From: an uncultured Clostridia bacterium | Lineage (GTDB): Bacteria > Bacillota > Clostridia > Oscillospirales > Acutalibacteraceae | DNA: 9,303 nucleotides | Direction of reading: 5' to 3' | Assembly: GCA_946410005.1 (NCBI GenBank) | Contig: CAMJYS010000025.1 | Span: 1-9,303 of the forward strand | Part shown: positions 1 through 6,242 of the stretch, piece by piece | Position numbering within the stretch: position 1 is the first letter of the stretch | Layout of the letters: every line of letters begins with the position of its first letter | Notes under the pieces: model-generated | Told to the model about the DNA's origin: nothing | Database searches by the model: none | Seen by the model: the letters and a program-made list of their open reading frames with translations, nothing else | Translations under genes and position numbers: made by a program

Positions 1-10
1 GGAATTAACA

Positions 11-271
11 ATGACAGAAATTAATAATGAAGATTTAGAAAAGGTTTCAGGCGGAAATATGGAAAATCTCCCCAGAATAGCTATGCAGCGTCATATTTAT
101 ACTTTTAAATGTAATGATACAAATTGCAAAGGAGAAATAATTGACGATAAAAATGTCGGATGTCATATGACAGCTAATTTTTATGATAGAAAATGTCCGA
201 CGTGCGGTAAGAACATGAAATGTGTAAGTCACGAAACAGTTGCTATTGATACTCCAAAAGACTGTACGTAG
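11..271 (+). CDS. Small Cys-rich protein with double-glycine leader-like N-terminus
   Basis: This encodes an 86-residue protein that I cannot assign to a named family. Residues 7-15 read EDLEKVSGG, the pattern of the double-glycine leaders removed by C39-peptidase ABC exporters from bacteriocin-type precursors; cleavage would fall after Gly15. The remaining 71 residues hold seven cysteines (34, 39, 51, 62, 65, 71, 85). C34-x4-C39 and C62-x2-C65 (CPTCGK) could form a zinc-ribbon-like knuckle, or the cysteines could form disulfides after export. There is no hydrophobic segment. The ATG start is near the window edge, with only a GGA at bases 1-3 as part of a possible ribosome binding site, so any upstream operon is unseen. 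A hairpin terminator follows. It may be an exported peptide precursor, or a cytoplasmic zinc-ribbon protein whose N-terminus resembles a leader by chance. The ORF seems real; the function is uncertain. Confidence 0.6.
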   Translation: MTEINNEDLEKVSGGNMENLPRIAMQRHIYTFKCNDTNCKGEIIDDKNVGCHMTANFYDRKCPTCGKNMKCVSHETVAIDTPKDCT

Positions 272-274
272 CAT

Positions 275-303
275 TTGCATAAATTTTTAAAATAATATAT
301 AAT
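275..303 (+). promoter_or_regulatory. Candidate sigma-A promoter upstream of efp
   Basis: TTGCAT (275-280) and a perfect TATAAT (298-303) are separated by 17 bases. The -35 is weak (3 of 6 matches) but the -10 and spacing are ideal. Transcription would begin near base 310, inside the left arm of the hairpin at 306-346, and would give efp a leader of about 70 bases. No better efp promoter is visible between the hairpin and base 382. Confidence 0.45.
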
Positions 304-305
304 GG

Positions 306-346
306 TGAGTGATTTGTATAAAGTTGTACAAGTCACTCAATTTTTT
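306..346 (+). terminator. Rho-independent terminator after the small Cys-rich gene
   Basis: The arms 306-318 and 327-339 pair over 13 positions (TGAGTGATTTGTA with TACAAGTCACTCA, one G-U wobble). One further A-T and one wobble pair inside shorten the loop to four bases. Six T residues follow at 341-346. This is a strong intrinsic terminator for transcripts entering from the left. It overlaps the start point predicted for the candidate efp promoter. Confidence 0.75.
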
Positions 347-381
347 AGTTTGATCCTTATTCTAATGATAGGAGGAAATTT

Positions 382-939
382 ATGTTATCAGCAGGAGATT
401 TTAGAAATGGATCTACATTTGAGCTTGATGGAAATGTAGTTACCATAGTGGAATTTCAACATGTTAAACCGGGGAAAGGTGCCGCATTTGTCAGAGCTAA
501 AATAAAAAACGTTATGAGTGGTGCCGTAACTGAACGTACGTTTAATCCGAGCGAAAAGTTTCAGGAAGCATTTATAGAAAGACGTGACATGCAATATCTT
601 TACAGTGACGGAGATTTGTATTATTTCATGGATAATGAAACATACGAACAAATTCCGATTAATGCGTCAGTTTTAAGCGACAACTTCAAATTTGTAAAAG
701 AAAATATGGTGTGTAAAGTTCTTTCTTACAAAGGAAATGTATTTGGTGTTGAACCGCCGTTGTTTGTTGAGCTTACTATAACTCAAACAGATGTCGGATT
801 TAAAGGCGATACAGCAACAAATGCTACTAAGCCTGCAACACTCGAAACAGGTGCTGAAATAAAAATCCCATTATTCGTTGAAGAGGGAGAAAAAATAAGA
901 ATTGATACACGTACCGGTGAATATATCGAACGTGCTTAA
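382..939 (+). CDS. efp: Translation elongation factor P
   Basis: This encodes EF-P (185 residues, the normal family length), which binds between the ribosomal P and E sites and relieves stalling at polyproline. All three domains are present: an N-terminal KOW-like domain (about 1-63), a central OB domain (about 66-125, including [12 protein letters not shown] and [13 protein letters not shown]) and a C-terminal OB domain ending in [13 protein letters not shown]. The loop that reaches the peptidyl-transferase centre carries Lys32 in KPGKG, the residue that is post-translationally modified in many bacteria. No modification enzyme gene is visible here. AGGAGG at 370-375 stands six bases before the ATG. 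The next gene starts 38 bases downstream with no terminator between, so the two are probably cotranscribed. Confidence 0.97.
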   Translation: MLSAGDFRNGSTFELDGNVVTIVEFQHVKPGKGAAFVRAKIKNVMSGAVTERTFNPSEKFQEAFIERRDMQYLYSDGDLYYFMDNETYEQIPINASVLSDNFKFVKENMVCKVLSYKGNVFGVEPPLFVELTITQTDVGFKGDTATNATKPATLETGAEIKIPLFVEEGEKIRIDTRTGEYIERA

Positions 940-977
940 TAAATAATATAAGTATAATAAATAGGAGGCCATAAGTT

Positions 978-1496
978 ATGAATATCAAAGAAAAAGCAGC
1001 TTATGTAAAAGGATTAATTTCCGGTCTTGAATTAGAAGACACAAAAGAAAAGAAAGTTTTAAATGCAATAGTAGATTGGATGGACGATATTTCAATTTCT
1101 ATTTCAAATTTAGACGAAGATGTAAATGACATTTGCGATCAACTCGATATTTTAGATGAAGATTTAGCAGACGTCGAAGAAGAAGTATTCGAAGACGAAT
1201 GCGGTTGTGACTGCGGAAGCAAATGCGACTGTGAAGACTGCGATTGCGAATGTGATTGTGATGACGATTGTTGTTGCGGATGCAATGATGACGCTTATTA
1301 TGAAATCGAATGTCCATCATGTGGCGAAAGAATTTGCCTTTCAGAAGATGCATTATTAGAAGAAAAAATGGATTGCCCAAACTGCGGCGAACTTTTGGAA
1401 TTTGACATTCCGGAATGTTGCGGTTGCGAATGTGGCGATGACTGCGAAGATAATTGCGGTTGCGATTGTCATTGTGGCGAATCCGAAAATATATAA
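978..1496 (+). CDS. CD1247-type protein with zinc ribbon and Cys-rich expansions
   Basis: This 172-residue acidic protein resembles the clostridial 'CD1247 N-terminal domain' family often found just downstream of efp; its biochemical role is unknown. Residues 1-70 match that conserved domain (MNIKEKAAYVKGLISGL, then acidic helices likely to form a coiled coil). Residues 109-143 form a zinc ribbon with C112-x2-C115 and C133-x2-C136 (CPSCGE, CPNCGE). The odd part is cysteine: 28 in all. Residues 75-102 hold 13 Cys in repeated CxC units alternating with Asp/Glu, and residues 147-166 hold another nine. These look metallothionein-like and suggest metal binding, but that is inference. AGGAGG at 963-968 precedes the ATG by nine bases. 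A strong terminator follows. I see no membrane segment or signal peptide. Confidence 0.8.
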   Translation: MNIKEKAAYVKGLISGLELEDTKEKKVLNAIVDWMDDISISISNLDEDVNDICDQLDILDEDLADVEEEVFEDECGCDCGSKCDCEDCDCECDCDDDCCCGCNDDAYYEIECPSCGERICLSEDALLEEKMDCPNCGELLEFDIPECCGCECGDDCEDNCGCDCHCGESENI

Positions 1497-1510
1497 TAAT
1501 TAGATTATAT

Positions 1511-1559
1511 AAAAAATTATTCCGCTTAAAAGCTTAACTGCTTTCGAGCGGATATTTTT
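1511..1559. terminator. Bidirectional terminator between convergent genes
   Basis: The arms 1521-1533 and 1540-1552 (TCCGCTTAAAAGC with GCTTTCGAGCGGA) pair with one wobble and one mismatch around a six-base loop. T residues at 1555-1559 follow on the + strand. A residues at 1511-1516 supply a U tract for transcripts coming from the right. It therefore serves both the efp operon and the ATPase gene, which stops at 1564. Confidence 0.85.
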
Positions 1560-1563
1560 GTTT

Positions 1564-2298
1564 TTATAAATCGGAATTTGTTTCCAATAATCTAGACACA
1601 GTCGCTTTTGGATCTTTGAAGAAGTTTTCCATAACTCTGAAATGTTCAGTATCTTGATAAGATTTTTCAATTATTCCCGATTCAGTTATTTCTAAAATTT
1701 GAGCGTTCGGGCAAGCTAGGAGTATTGGTGAATGCGTTGCAATGATAAATTGAGAATTCTTTTTGACGAGTTCATTTATTCTAATTAGCAACGACATTTG
1801 CGAAACCGGAGATAATGCCGCTTCGGGTTCGTCTAAAATATACAAGCCATTTCCGAAAAAGCGCTTAAAAAATATACTAAGAAAACTTTCGCCGTGAGAT
1901 TGATTATGTAATGATTTTCCGCCGTAAGCATCAGATATACCGAGGTCGTCTATATTTGAAGCAACATTATACATAGATTCTGACCTAAAAAAATATCCAT
2001 CACGTGGCATATATGGACCTCTTATCAATTTAGTGTATTCGTTTAAATCAGATTCAGTTCGTCTGGTATGAAAATTGAAATTTCTCGAGCCGCCTTCTGC
2101 GTTAAATCCATACTTAGTAGCAATTGCTTCGATTAAAGTTGATTTTCCTAGACCGTTTTCGCCGACAAAAATCGTAATCGGAAACTCAAAATTTATTTTC
2201 GAAAAATTTTTTACTATCGGTAAGTCATAAATATAATCGCTGTGCGGAATATCGTGTTTATTAATATCTACACTTTTCAAATAAAGTTCGTGTGTCAA
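1564..2298 (-). CDS. AAA family ATPase, COG3910-type
   Basis: This 244-residue ATPase is built like the ABC/SMC/RecF class and matches the small stand-alone ATPases of the COG3910 type. Visible motifs are Walker A GENGLGKST (46-54), the family hallmark GFNAEGGSRNF (64-74), a signature-like SHGES (134-138), Walker B LYILDEPEAAL (152-162, Asp156 and catalytic Glu157) and a switch histidine in ATHSP (His189). There is no coiled-coil arm, nuclease or membrane domain, so the cellular role and partner are unknown. The start is TTG, preceded by AAGGA nine bases upstream; no in-frame ATG lies close by. It diverges from the Nudix gene across a palindrome and has its own terminator. OLD-type defence ATPases are an alternative, but no TOPRIM or second defence gene is present. 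Confidence 0.85.
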   Translation of the reverse strand: MTHELYLKSVDINKHDIPHSDYIYDLPIVKNFSKINFEFPITIFVGENGLGKSTLIEAIATKYGFNAEGGSRNFNFHTRRTESDLNEYTKLIRGPYMPRDGYFFRSESMYNVASNIDDLGISDAYGGKSLHNQSHGESFLSIFFKRFFGNGLYILDEPEAALSPVSQMSLLIRINELVKKNSQFIIATHSPILLACPNAQILEITESGIIEKSYQDTEHFRVMENFFKDPKATVSRLLETNSDL

Positions 2299-2335
2299 TT
2301 TACTTCATCCTTAATATTATTGTTTTTGTAAATCC

Positions 2336-2344
2336 ATTATATCA
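2336..2344 (-). promoter_or_regulatory. Extended -10 promoter for the ATPase gene
   Basis: Read leftward, TGATATAAT (2344 to 2336) is an extended -10 element with a perfect TATAAT. No good -35 stands 17 bases upstream; that position falls inside the palindrome at 2346-2367. Transcription would start near 2329, about 30 bases before the TTG start. Confidence 0.5.
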
Positions 2345-2345
2345 T

Positions 2346-2367
2346 AAATATCAAGAAATTGATATTT
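2346..2367. promoter_or_regulatory. 22-bp palindrome between divergent promoters, candidate operator
   Basis: AAATATCAA (2346-2354) and TTGATATTT (2359-2367) are perfect 9-bp inverted arms separated by GAAA. The site covers the -35 of the Nudix promoter and lies where the -35 of the ATPase promoter should be, so one bound dimer could control both genes. The regulator is unknown. Confidence 0.5.
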
Positions 2368-2387
2368 GAATTATTTTTATGTATAAT
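2359..2387 (+). promoter_or_regulatory. Sigma-A promoter of the Nudix gene
   Basis: TTGATA (2359-2364) and TATAAT (2382-2387) are separated by exactly 17 bases. With 11 of 12 consensus-like positions shared, this is the strongest sigma-A promoter seen in the window. The start point would be near 2394, leaving a leader of about 30 bases. Confidence 0.75.
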
Positions 2388-2423
2388 ATAATTATATTTT
2401 AAATTATAGGGGGCTTGATTGTT

Positions 2424-2864
2424 ATGATAAAACATTTTTGCGTTTCGGTTTATGTTTTTAATCCAAAATCGAAGAATTTTTTGATGGTAAATCACAAGAA
2501 GTTAAGTAAATGGGTACAACCGGGCGGACACATTGAATTAAACGAAGACCCCGAAGAAGCATCGTTAAGAGAAATTTTTGAAGAAACAGGTATCAAAGTT
2601 AAGCTAATCGGTAAAAGATATCCAAGAGAAGAAGACTACATAACTCCGATTGCAATTCAAAAAAATATCGTAAAAGAAAATCATATACATATTGATTTTG
2701 TGTATCTAGCGTATCCATTAGAAAATCAAGTAGAAGTCCAAAACGTTGAGGAAACGGACGGATTAGAATGGTTTACTTTGGAAGAAATATTGGACGAAAA
2801 TTTTGATACTTTCGAAAATGTAAGAACTATATGCAAGAAAATCTTTGATGACCACAAGGCATAA
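2424..2864 (+). CDS. Nudix hydrolase
   Basis: This 146-residue Nudix protein hydrolyses a nucleoside diphosphate linked to another moiety, using Mg2+ or Mn2+. The full Nudix box is present at residues 35-57: G35-x5-E41-x7-R49-E50-x2-E53-E54-x-G56-I57. The preceding WVQPGGHIE is typical of MutT/ADP-ribose-type members. The substrate cannot be read from the sequence; cleaning up oxidised nucleotides or ADP-ribose-like compounds are both possible. A TTG nine bases upstream is also in frame, but the ribosome binding site AGGGGG (2408-2413) touches it and stands ten bases before the ATG at 2424, so ATG is preferred. It is a single-gene transcript with its own promoter and terminator. Confidence 0.88.
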   Translation: MIKHFCVSVYVFNPKSKNFLMVNHKKLSKWVQPGGHIELNEDPEEASLREIFEETGIKVKLIGKRYPREEDYITPIAIQKNIVKENHIHIDFVYLAYPLENQVEVQNVEETDGLEWFTLEEILDENFDTFENVRTICKKIFDDHKA

Positions 2865-2874
2865 TAATTTATTA

Positions 2875-2910
2875 AACCTACTAGGAAAAATTTCTTAGTG
2901 GGTTGTTTTT
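2875..2910 (+). terminator. Terminator after the Nudix gene
   Basis: The arms 2875-2888 and 2891-2904 (AACCTACTAGGAAA with TTTCTTAGTGGGTT) pair along 14 positions with two wobbles, and T residues follow at 2906-2910. The convergent bofA gene stops at 2915. The A-rich run left of the hairpin may let it also work leftward, but more weakly. Confidence 0.75.
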
Positions 2911-2914
2911 GTGT

Positions 2915-3181
2915 TTAAGCGAAAAGTGTATTTAAGATTGCCAAGCTGCCGATTCCCGGAATTCCGAGTAGAGCTGAGACGCCTAAACTTATTGTATTTA
3001 TAGGGCAAGATATTCCGGTATATATAGAAAAAATATTCGTGATTAAAAGTCCGACTGGGCCTAAAATTAAGTATTTTATTGATGAGGCTATCGGATGTTT
3101 TGTCTTTAAAATAAAATTTACTACAACAAGTATAATTAATATCGAAATAAAACCAATAATATTTAAAATTGAATGTTCCAT
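2915..3181 (-). CDS. bofA: Pro-sigma-K processing inhibitor BofA family protein
   Basis: This 88-residue membrane protein matches BofA, which in Bacillus subtilis (87 residues) sits in the outer forespore membrane with SpoIVFA. There it holds the protease SpoIVFB inactive until pro-sigma-K must be processed. Two hydrophobic segments lie at about 6-26 and 34-52. The family C-terminus is clear in PINTISLGVSALLGIPG (60-76). A longer reading from 3217 is possible, but TAGGAAG (3197 to 3191) stands nine bases before the ATG at 3181, so the shorter start is preferred. It follows the DUF2508 gene in the same order as B. subtilis yaaL-bofA. It shows the organism is spore-forming or descended from spore formers. 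Whether a SpoIVFB checkpoint exists here cannot be seen. Confidence 0.85.
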   Translation of the reverse strand: MEHSILNIIGFISILIILVVVNFILKTKHPIASSIKYLILGPVGLLITNIFSIYTGISCPINTISLGVSALLGIPGIGSLAILNTLFA

Positions 3182-3200
3182 TTTAAGGCACTTCCTAAAT

Positions 3201-3485
3201 TTAAGAAATTTTATCAAACTTAATTTTGTTCATTAAATATCTATATCTTGCGTTCAAAACTTCTCGTTGGTGAATACAAGCGTCAATTAAATCGCTGTCG
3301 TTTTCCATTTGAAACCACATATTTGTTTTATCAAGTTCGTTGCAGATAATTTTAATTTCCTTGATTAAATCCTGATTTTTCGCAGAATATTCGAAGCCGT
3401 TTTCGTTATTTTCAGAGTTAATTTTGAGGTCTTTTTCTTTCTGCTTATGTAACTCGATTTTTTTGATAAAGTTTATCATACGCAT
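3201..3485 (-). CDS. yaaL: DUF2508 (YaaL) family protein
   Basis: This 94-residue soluble protein resembles the DUF2508/YaaL family, whose function is unknown. The C-terminal half is the recognisable part: a helix with DLIKEIKIICNELDK (39-53), then an NMWFQ (55-59) and DSDLIDACIHQREVLNARYR pattern. The N-terminus is Lys/Glu-rich and about 10-15 residues longer than usual. AAAGGA stands six bases before the ATG. The strongest support is position: it lies 19 bases upstream of bofA and in the same direction, as yaaL does in Bacillus. recR, the usual gene before yaaL, is absent; the Feo operon lies there in the opposite direction. Confidence 0.75.
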   Translation of the reverse strand: MRMINFIKKIELHKQKEKDLKINSENNENGFEYSAKNQDLIKEIKIICNELDKTNMWFQMENDSDLIDACIHQREVLNARYRYLMNKIKFDKIS

Positions 3486-3517
3486 GCACAGTCCTTTGGT
3501 TTTAAAATATGTAGATA

Positions 3518-3545
3518 AGTATATCTATGATTTATCATTGGTAAA
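3518..3545 (-). promoter_or_regulatory. Candidate sigma-A promoter for yaaL-bofA
   Basis: Read leftward, TTTACC (3545 to 3540) and TATACT (3523 to 3518) are separated by 16 bases. Transcription would start near 3511 with a leader of about 26 bases. A small inverted repeat, TAGATA (3512-3517) and TATCTA (3522-3527), overlaps the -10 and start point. Confidence 0.4.
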
Positions 3546-3590
3546 TATGAAAAAATTTATTCAGTTGATGTATTAAATTTTTATTTCGAG

Positions 3591-3618
3591 AAAAAAGTTA
3601 GCTTAAGTTTACTTTTTT
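3591..3618. promoter_or_regulatory. 28-bp dyad overlapping the feo -35, candidate DtxR-family operator
   Basis: The two 14-base halves are inverted repeats matching at 12 of 14 pairs: outer arms AAAAAAGT (3591-3598) and ACTTTTTT (3611-3618) around a CTTAAG centre. The internal GTTAGCTTAA (3597-3606) matches the DtxR/IdeR core GTTAGCCTAA at nine of ten positions. Overall, 3593-3611 matches the 19-base DtxR consensus at 12 positions. It covers the -35 of the feo promoter, where a bound repressor would block RNA polymerase. The operon encodes a DtxR-family protein, which is the obvious candidate ligand. Confidence 0.55.
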
Positions 3619-3636
3619 GGAATTTAAGTGTATACT
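3608..3636 (+). promoter_or_regulatory. Sigma-A promoter of the feo operon
   Basis: TTTACT (3608-3613) and TATACT (3631-3636) are separated by 17 bases; each matches consensus at four or five positions. The start point would be near 3643, giving a leader of about 43 bases. Short palindromes overlap the -10 (GTATA-C-TATAC at 3630-3640 and TATAC-GA-GTATA at 3636-3647), in addition to the larger dyad over the -35. Confidence 0.6.
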
Positions 3637-3685
3637 ATACGAGTATATTTTTTTAAAAAGTAAAGAATTTTAAGGTGGTAGAATT

Positions 3686-6043
3686 TTGAAAAATATAAGT
3701 AACTTGAATATAAACGAAGTAGGCGTTGTAAAAAAAGTGACTGCTTCCGGAGAGTTTCGTCGCAGGATTATTGATATGGGTGTAATACCCGGTGCTAAGA
3801 TAAAAATGATAAAATCCGCTCCTTTCGGAGATCCTATTCAAATAAAAATTCACGGATATAATTTGAGCATTAGAAAATCAGAAGCTGAAAAAATAGAAAT
3901 TTTTGAAAATAATTATGAATTTAAAAAATATATTAATAACGAAATATATAGTAAAAGTTTTTTTTCGGGAAATGATTCATTTCCTGTTTTGAATTTATAT
4001 ACTTCAGAAAAGGTAACCGAAAATTCGAATTATAAAATAGCACTTATAGGTAATCCTAATTGCGGAAAAACAACACTTTTTAATACTTTGACCGGAGAAT
4101 ATCAATATGTAGGAAATTGGCCGGGTGTTACTGTTGAAAGAAAAGAAGGACAAATAAAAAATATTAATAAAAATATTACACTTGTCGATTTACCCGGCGT
4201 ATACTCATTGTCGCCATATTCTCCGGAAGAAATTGTGACAAGAGACTATGTATTAAACGAAACGCCGGATATTATAATTAATATTGTTGATGCAACAAAT
4301 CTGGAAAGAAATTTATATTTAACAACTCAGCTTTTGGAATTGAATTTCAAAGTAATAGTTGCTTTAAATATGATTGATATTTTAAATAAAAAAGGTATTA
4401 AAATTGATTGCGGAACTCTTGAACATGAATTAGGATGTACAGTTGTTCCTATATCCGCCGGAAACAATTATGGTATAGATAAACTTTTAAAAGTTATTTC
4501 ACAAAAAATAATTTTAAAAAACGATTTCAGAAAGACCGGAAAATTTTATTCCGCACCGGTAGAATCGGCAATTGAAAATATAGAAAAAGTTATAGAGAGT
4601 AAAAGTTTTTATAGAGAAAACGAAAGATTTATAGCAGTTAAAGTTTTCGAAAATGACCCATTGGTTTTAAAGAATCTTCGTCTTGGTAGCGACAAAATAA
4701 AAAATATCGATAGCATAGCAAAAAATATTTCGAATTTTTATAGTAAGCCAAGAGATATTATAATAGCCGATGAGCGTTATAATTATATTTATAATATTTG
4801 TTCAAAAGTAAAGAAAAATACCGTCAGCAATAAATCGTCTTTTTCTGATAAATTAGATAAAATTTTGACCGGAAAATATACTGCTGCCCCGTGTTTTATA
4901 GCATTAATTTTTATGGTGTTTTATTTAACTTTTGGCTCTTTCGGTATATGTTTAAAAGGAATTTTTGAAAGATTAATAAATGATAATATGTATAATTTAG
5001 TTCAAAATATTTTAGTATACACCGGGGCATCGGATTGGTCTAAGAGCTTAATTTTAGACGCGATGATAGGAGGAGTAGGGGCAGTTATATCGTTTTTACC
5101 GCAGGTTGTTTTGCTATTTATATTGCTTTCTCTTTTAGAAGATTGCGGATATATGGCTCGTGCGGCTTTTATAATGGATAGCCCTTTTAGAAAAATAGGA
5201 CTATCAGGAAAATCATTCGTTCCGCTCATTATGGGGTTTGGATGTAGCGTGCCTGCGGTGCTCGGGACTAAAATTTTAGAAAATAAAAAAGATAAAAATC
5301 TTACTGTTTTTTTAATACCGTTTATGTCTTGTAGTGCTAAAACTCCGATTTATTTGCTTTTTACATCTACTTTTTTCCCGCAGTGTCAAGCTTTTGTTAT
5401 GTTTTTACTTTATTTGACCGGTATTCTGGTTGCAGTTTTAACTTCTTACATATTTAATGGTTCGAATTTATTTAAAGGTAGCGAATCTCCATTTATAATG
5501 GAAATGCCGGAATATAAAATACCATCAGTAAAAAATATTCGGTTAAATGTATGGGATAAAACAAAGGATTTTATTGAAAGAGCAGGAACAGTTATTTTAA
5601 TAGCAACGGTTGTTATATGGTTTTTGCAATCGTTCACATTTGATTTCCATTTGGTTACGGATAAATCCAAAAGCATTCTTGCGATAGTCGGAAATTCTCT
5701 TGCACCTATGTTTAGACTTTGCGGATTCGGAAATTGGCAATCTGTAGTTGCATTGTTTACCGGTATTATAGCCAAAGAATCAATAGTCAGTACTTTGACG
5801 GTTTTATATGATGCCGGTAATGTTGAAGAACTATCGAAAATTTTACCAAATATATTTAATAATTTAAGTGCAATTTCATTTTTAGTTTTTTCATTGCTTT
5901 ATACTCCTTGCGTTGCGGCTATATCGGCTATTCACAAAGAATTTGAAAATACAAAATATACAATAGTTTTTGTTGTTTATCAGCTTTTTATAGCTTATGT
6001 ATTATCAGCGCTATCGTTTCAAATTTTAAAACTTATTTTTTAA
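3686..6043 (+). CDS. feoB: Fused FeoA-FeoB ferrous iron transporter
   Basis: This 785-residue inner-membrane protein imports Fe(II), and joins two usually separate Feo proteins. Residues 1-74 are a FeoA SH3-like domain (RRRIIDMGVIPGAKIKMI, then SIRKSEAEKIEI), followed by a linker of about 40 residues. The FeoB G domain follows: G1 GNPNCGKTT (122-130), G2 Thr149 in NWPGVTVE, G3 DLPG (168-171), G4 NMID (228-231) and G5 SAG (257-259). A helical spacer covers about 290-390. The membrane domain (about 400-785) carries the two inverted gate motifs with conserved cysteines, MGFGCSVPA (516-524) and PFMSCSAKTP (545-554). All core motifs are intact. The start is TTG, seven bases after AAGGTGG (3672-3678). 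Two small Feo-linked genes follow without a terminator. Regulation by the DtxR-type product of the same operon is likely. Confidence 0.96.
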   Translation: MKNISNLNINEVGVVKKVTASGEFRRRIIDMGVIPGAKIKMIKSAPFGDPIQIKIHGYNLSIRKSEAEKIEIFENNYEFKKYINNEIYSKSFFSGNDSFPVLNLYTSEKVTENSNYKIALIGNPNCGKTTLFNTLTGEYQYVGNWPGVTVERKEGQIKNINKNITLVDLPGVYSLSPYSPEEIVTRDYVLNETPDIIINIVDATNLERNLYLTTQLLELNFKVIVALNMIDILNKKGIKIDCGTLEHELGCTVVPISAGNNYGIDKLLKVISQKIILKNDFRKTGKFYSAPVESAIENIEKVIESKSFYRENERFIAVKVFENDPLVLKNLRLGSDKIKNIDSIAKNISNFYSKPRDIIIADERYNYIYNICSKVKKNTVSNKSSFSDKLDKILTGKYTAAPCFIALIFMVFYLTFGSFGICLKGIFERLINDNMYNLVQNILVYTGASDWSKSLILDAMIGGVGAVISFLPQVVLLFILLSLLEDCGYMARAAFIMDSPFRKIGLSGKSFVPLIMGFGCSVPAVLGTKILENKKDKNLTVFLIPFMSCSAKTPIYLLFTSTFFPQCQAFVMFLLYLTGILVAVLTSYIFNGSNLFKGSESPFIMEMPEYKIPSVKNIRLNVWDKTKDFIERAGTVILIATVVIWFLQSFTFDFHLVTDKSKSILAIVGNSLAPMFRLCGFGNWQSVVALFTGIIAKESIVSTLTVLYDAGNVEELSKILPNIFNNLSAISFLVFSLLYTPCVAAISAIHKEFENTKYTIVFVVYQLFIAYVLSALSFQILKLIF

Positions 6044-6075
6044 ACGATTGAGGGACGTGGAAAGGGATTTTTGTT

Positions 6076-6234
6076 GTGAATTTAACAGATGTAGTAATAG
6101 TTTTTTCTGTAATTGTTTTGATTATTTTTATAATTTACAGAAAACAAAAACGCAAAAAAAATAAGATTAACGAAGGTTGCACTAGGTGTTCGGGGTGCGT
6201 CTTTAAAGAAAATTGTAAAAAGAATAAAAAGTAG
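6076..6234 (+). CDS. FeoB-associated Cys-rich membrane protein
   Basis: This 52-residue protein starts with GTG. It has one membrane segment (about residues 4-21), then a very basic stretch (RKQKRKKNK), then a cysteine cluster C35-x2-C38-x2-C41-x5-C47 (CTRCSGC). This is the architecture of the FeoB_associated family (Pfam), small proteins encoded directly after feoB in many Firmicutes. The cysteines could pass Fe(II) to or from FeoB or sense iron, but no mechanism is established. GGGA at 6064-6067 stands eight bases before the GTG. It begins 32 bases after feoB. Its TAG stop overlaps the ribosome binding site of the next gene, which suggests tight coupling. Because of its short length and non-ATG start it is easily missed. 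Confidence 0.85.
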   Translation: MNLTDVVIVFSVIVLIIFIIYRKQKRKKNKINEGCTRCSGCVFKENCKKNKK

Positions 6235-6242
6235 GGATTTTA

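Noticed and set aside
1200..1290. Short repeated TGC/GAY units considered as a CRISPR or tandem repeat array
   Set aside because: The units are in frame within a coding region, irregular, and lack spacers.
1099..1380. Leftward open frame opposite the Cys-rich CD1247-type gene, His/Arg-rich product
   Set aside because: It is the antisense of the repeated Cys/Asp codons, with low-complexity composition and no ribosome binding site or family resemblance.
1564..2864. ATPase plus Nudix pair considered as a defence system
   Set aside because: The ATPase lacks nuclease or TOPRIM domains, the Nudix gene is a separate divergent transcript, and no mobile element or other defence gene is nearby.
3039..3236. 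Rightward open frame opposite bofA
   Set aside because: bofA has family motifs, correct length and its yaaL neighbour; the opposite frame has no ribosome binding site.
3486..3685. Riboswitch in the feo leader
   Set aside because: The predicted leader is only about 43 bases and AT-rich, with no recognisable aptamer or attenuator.
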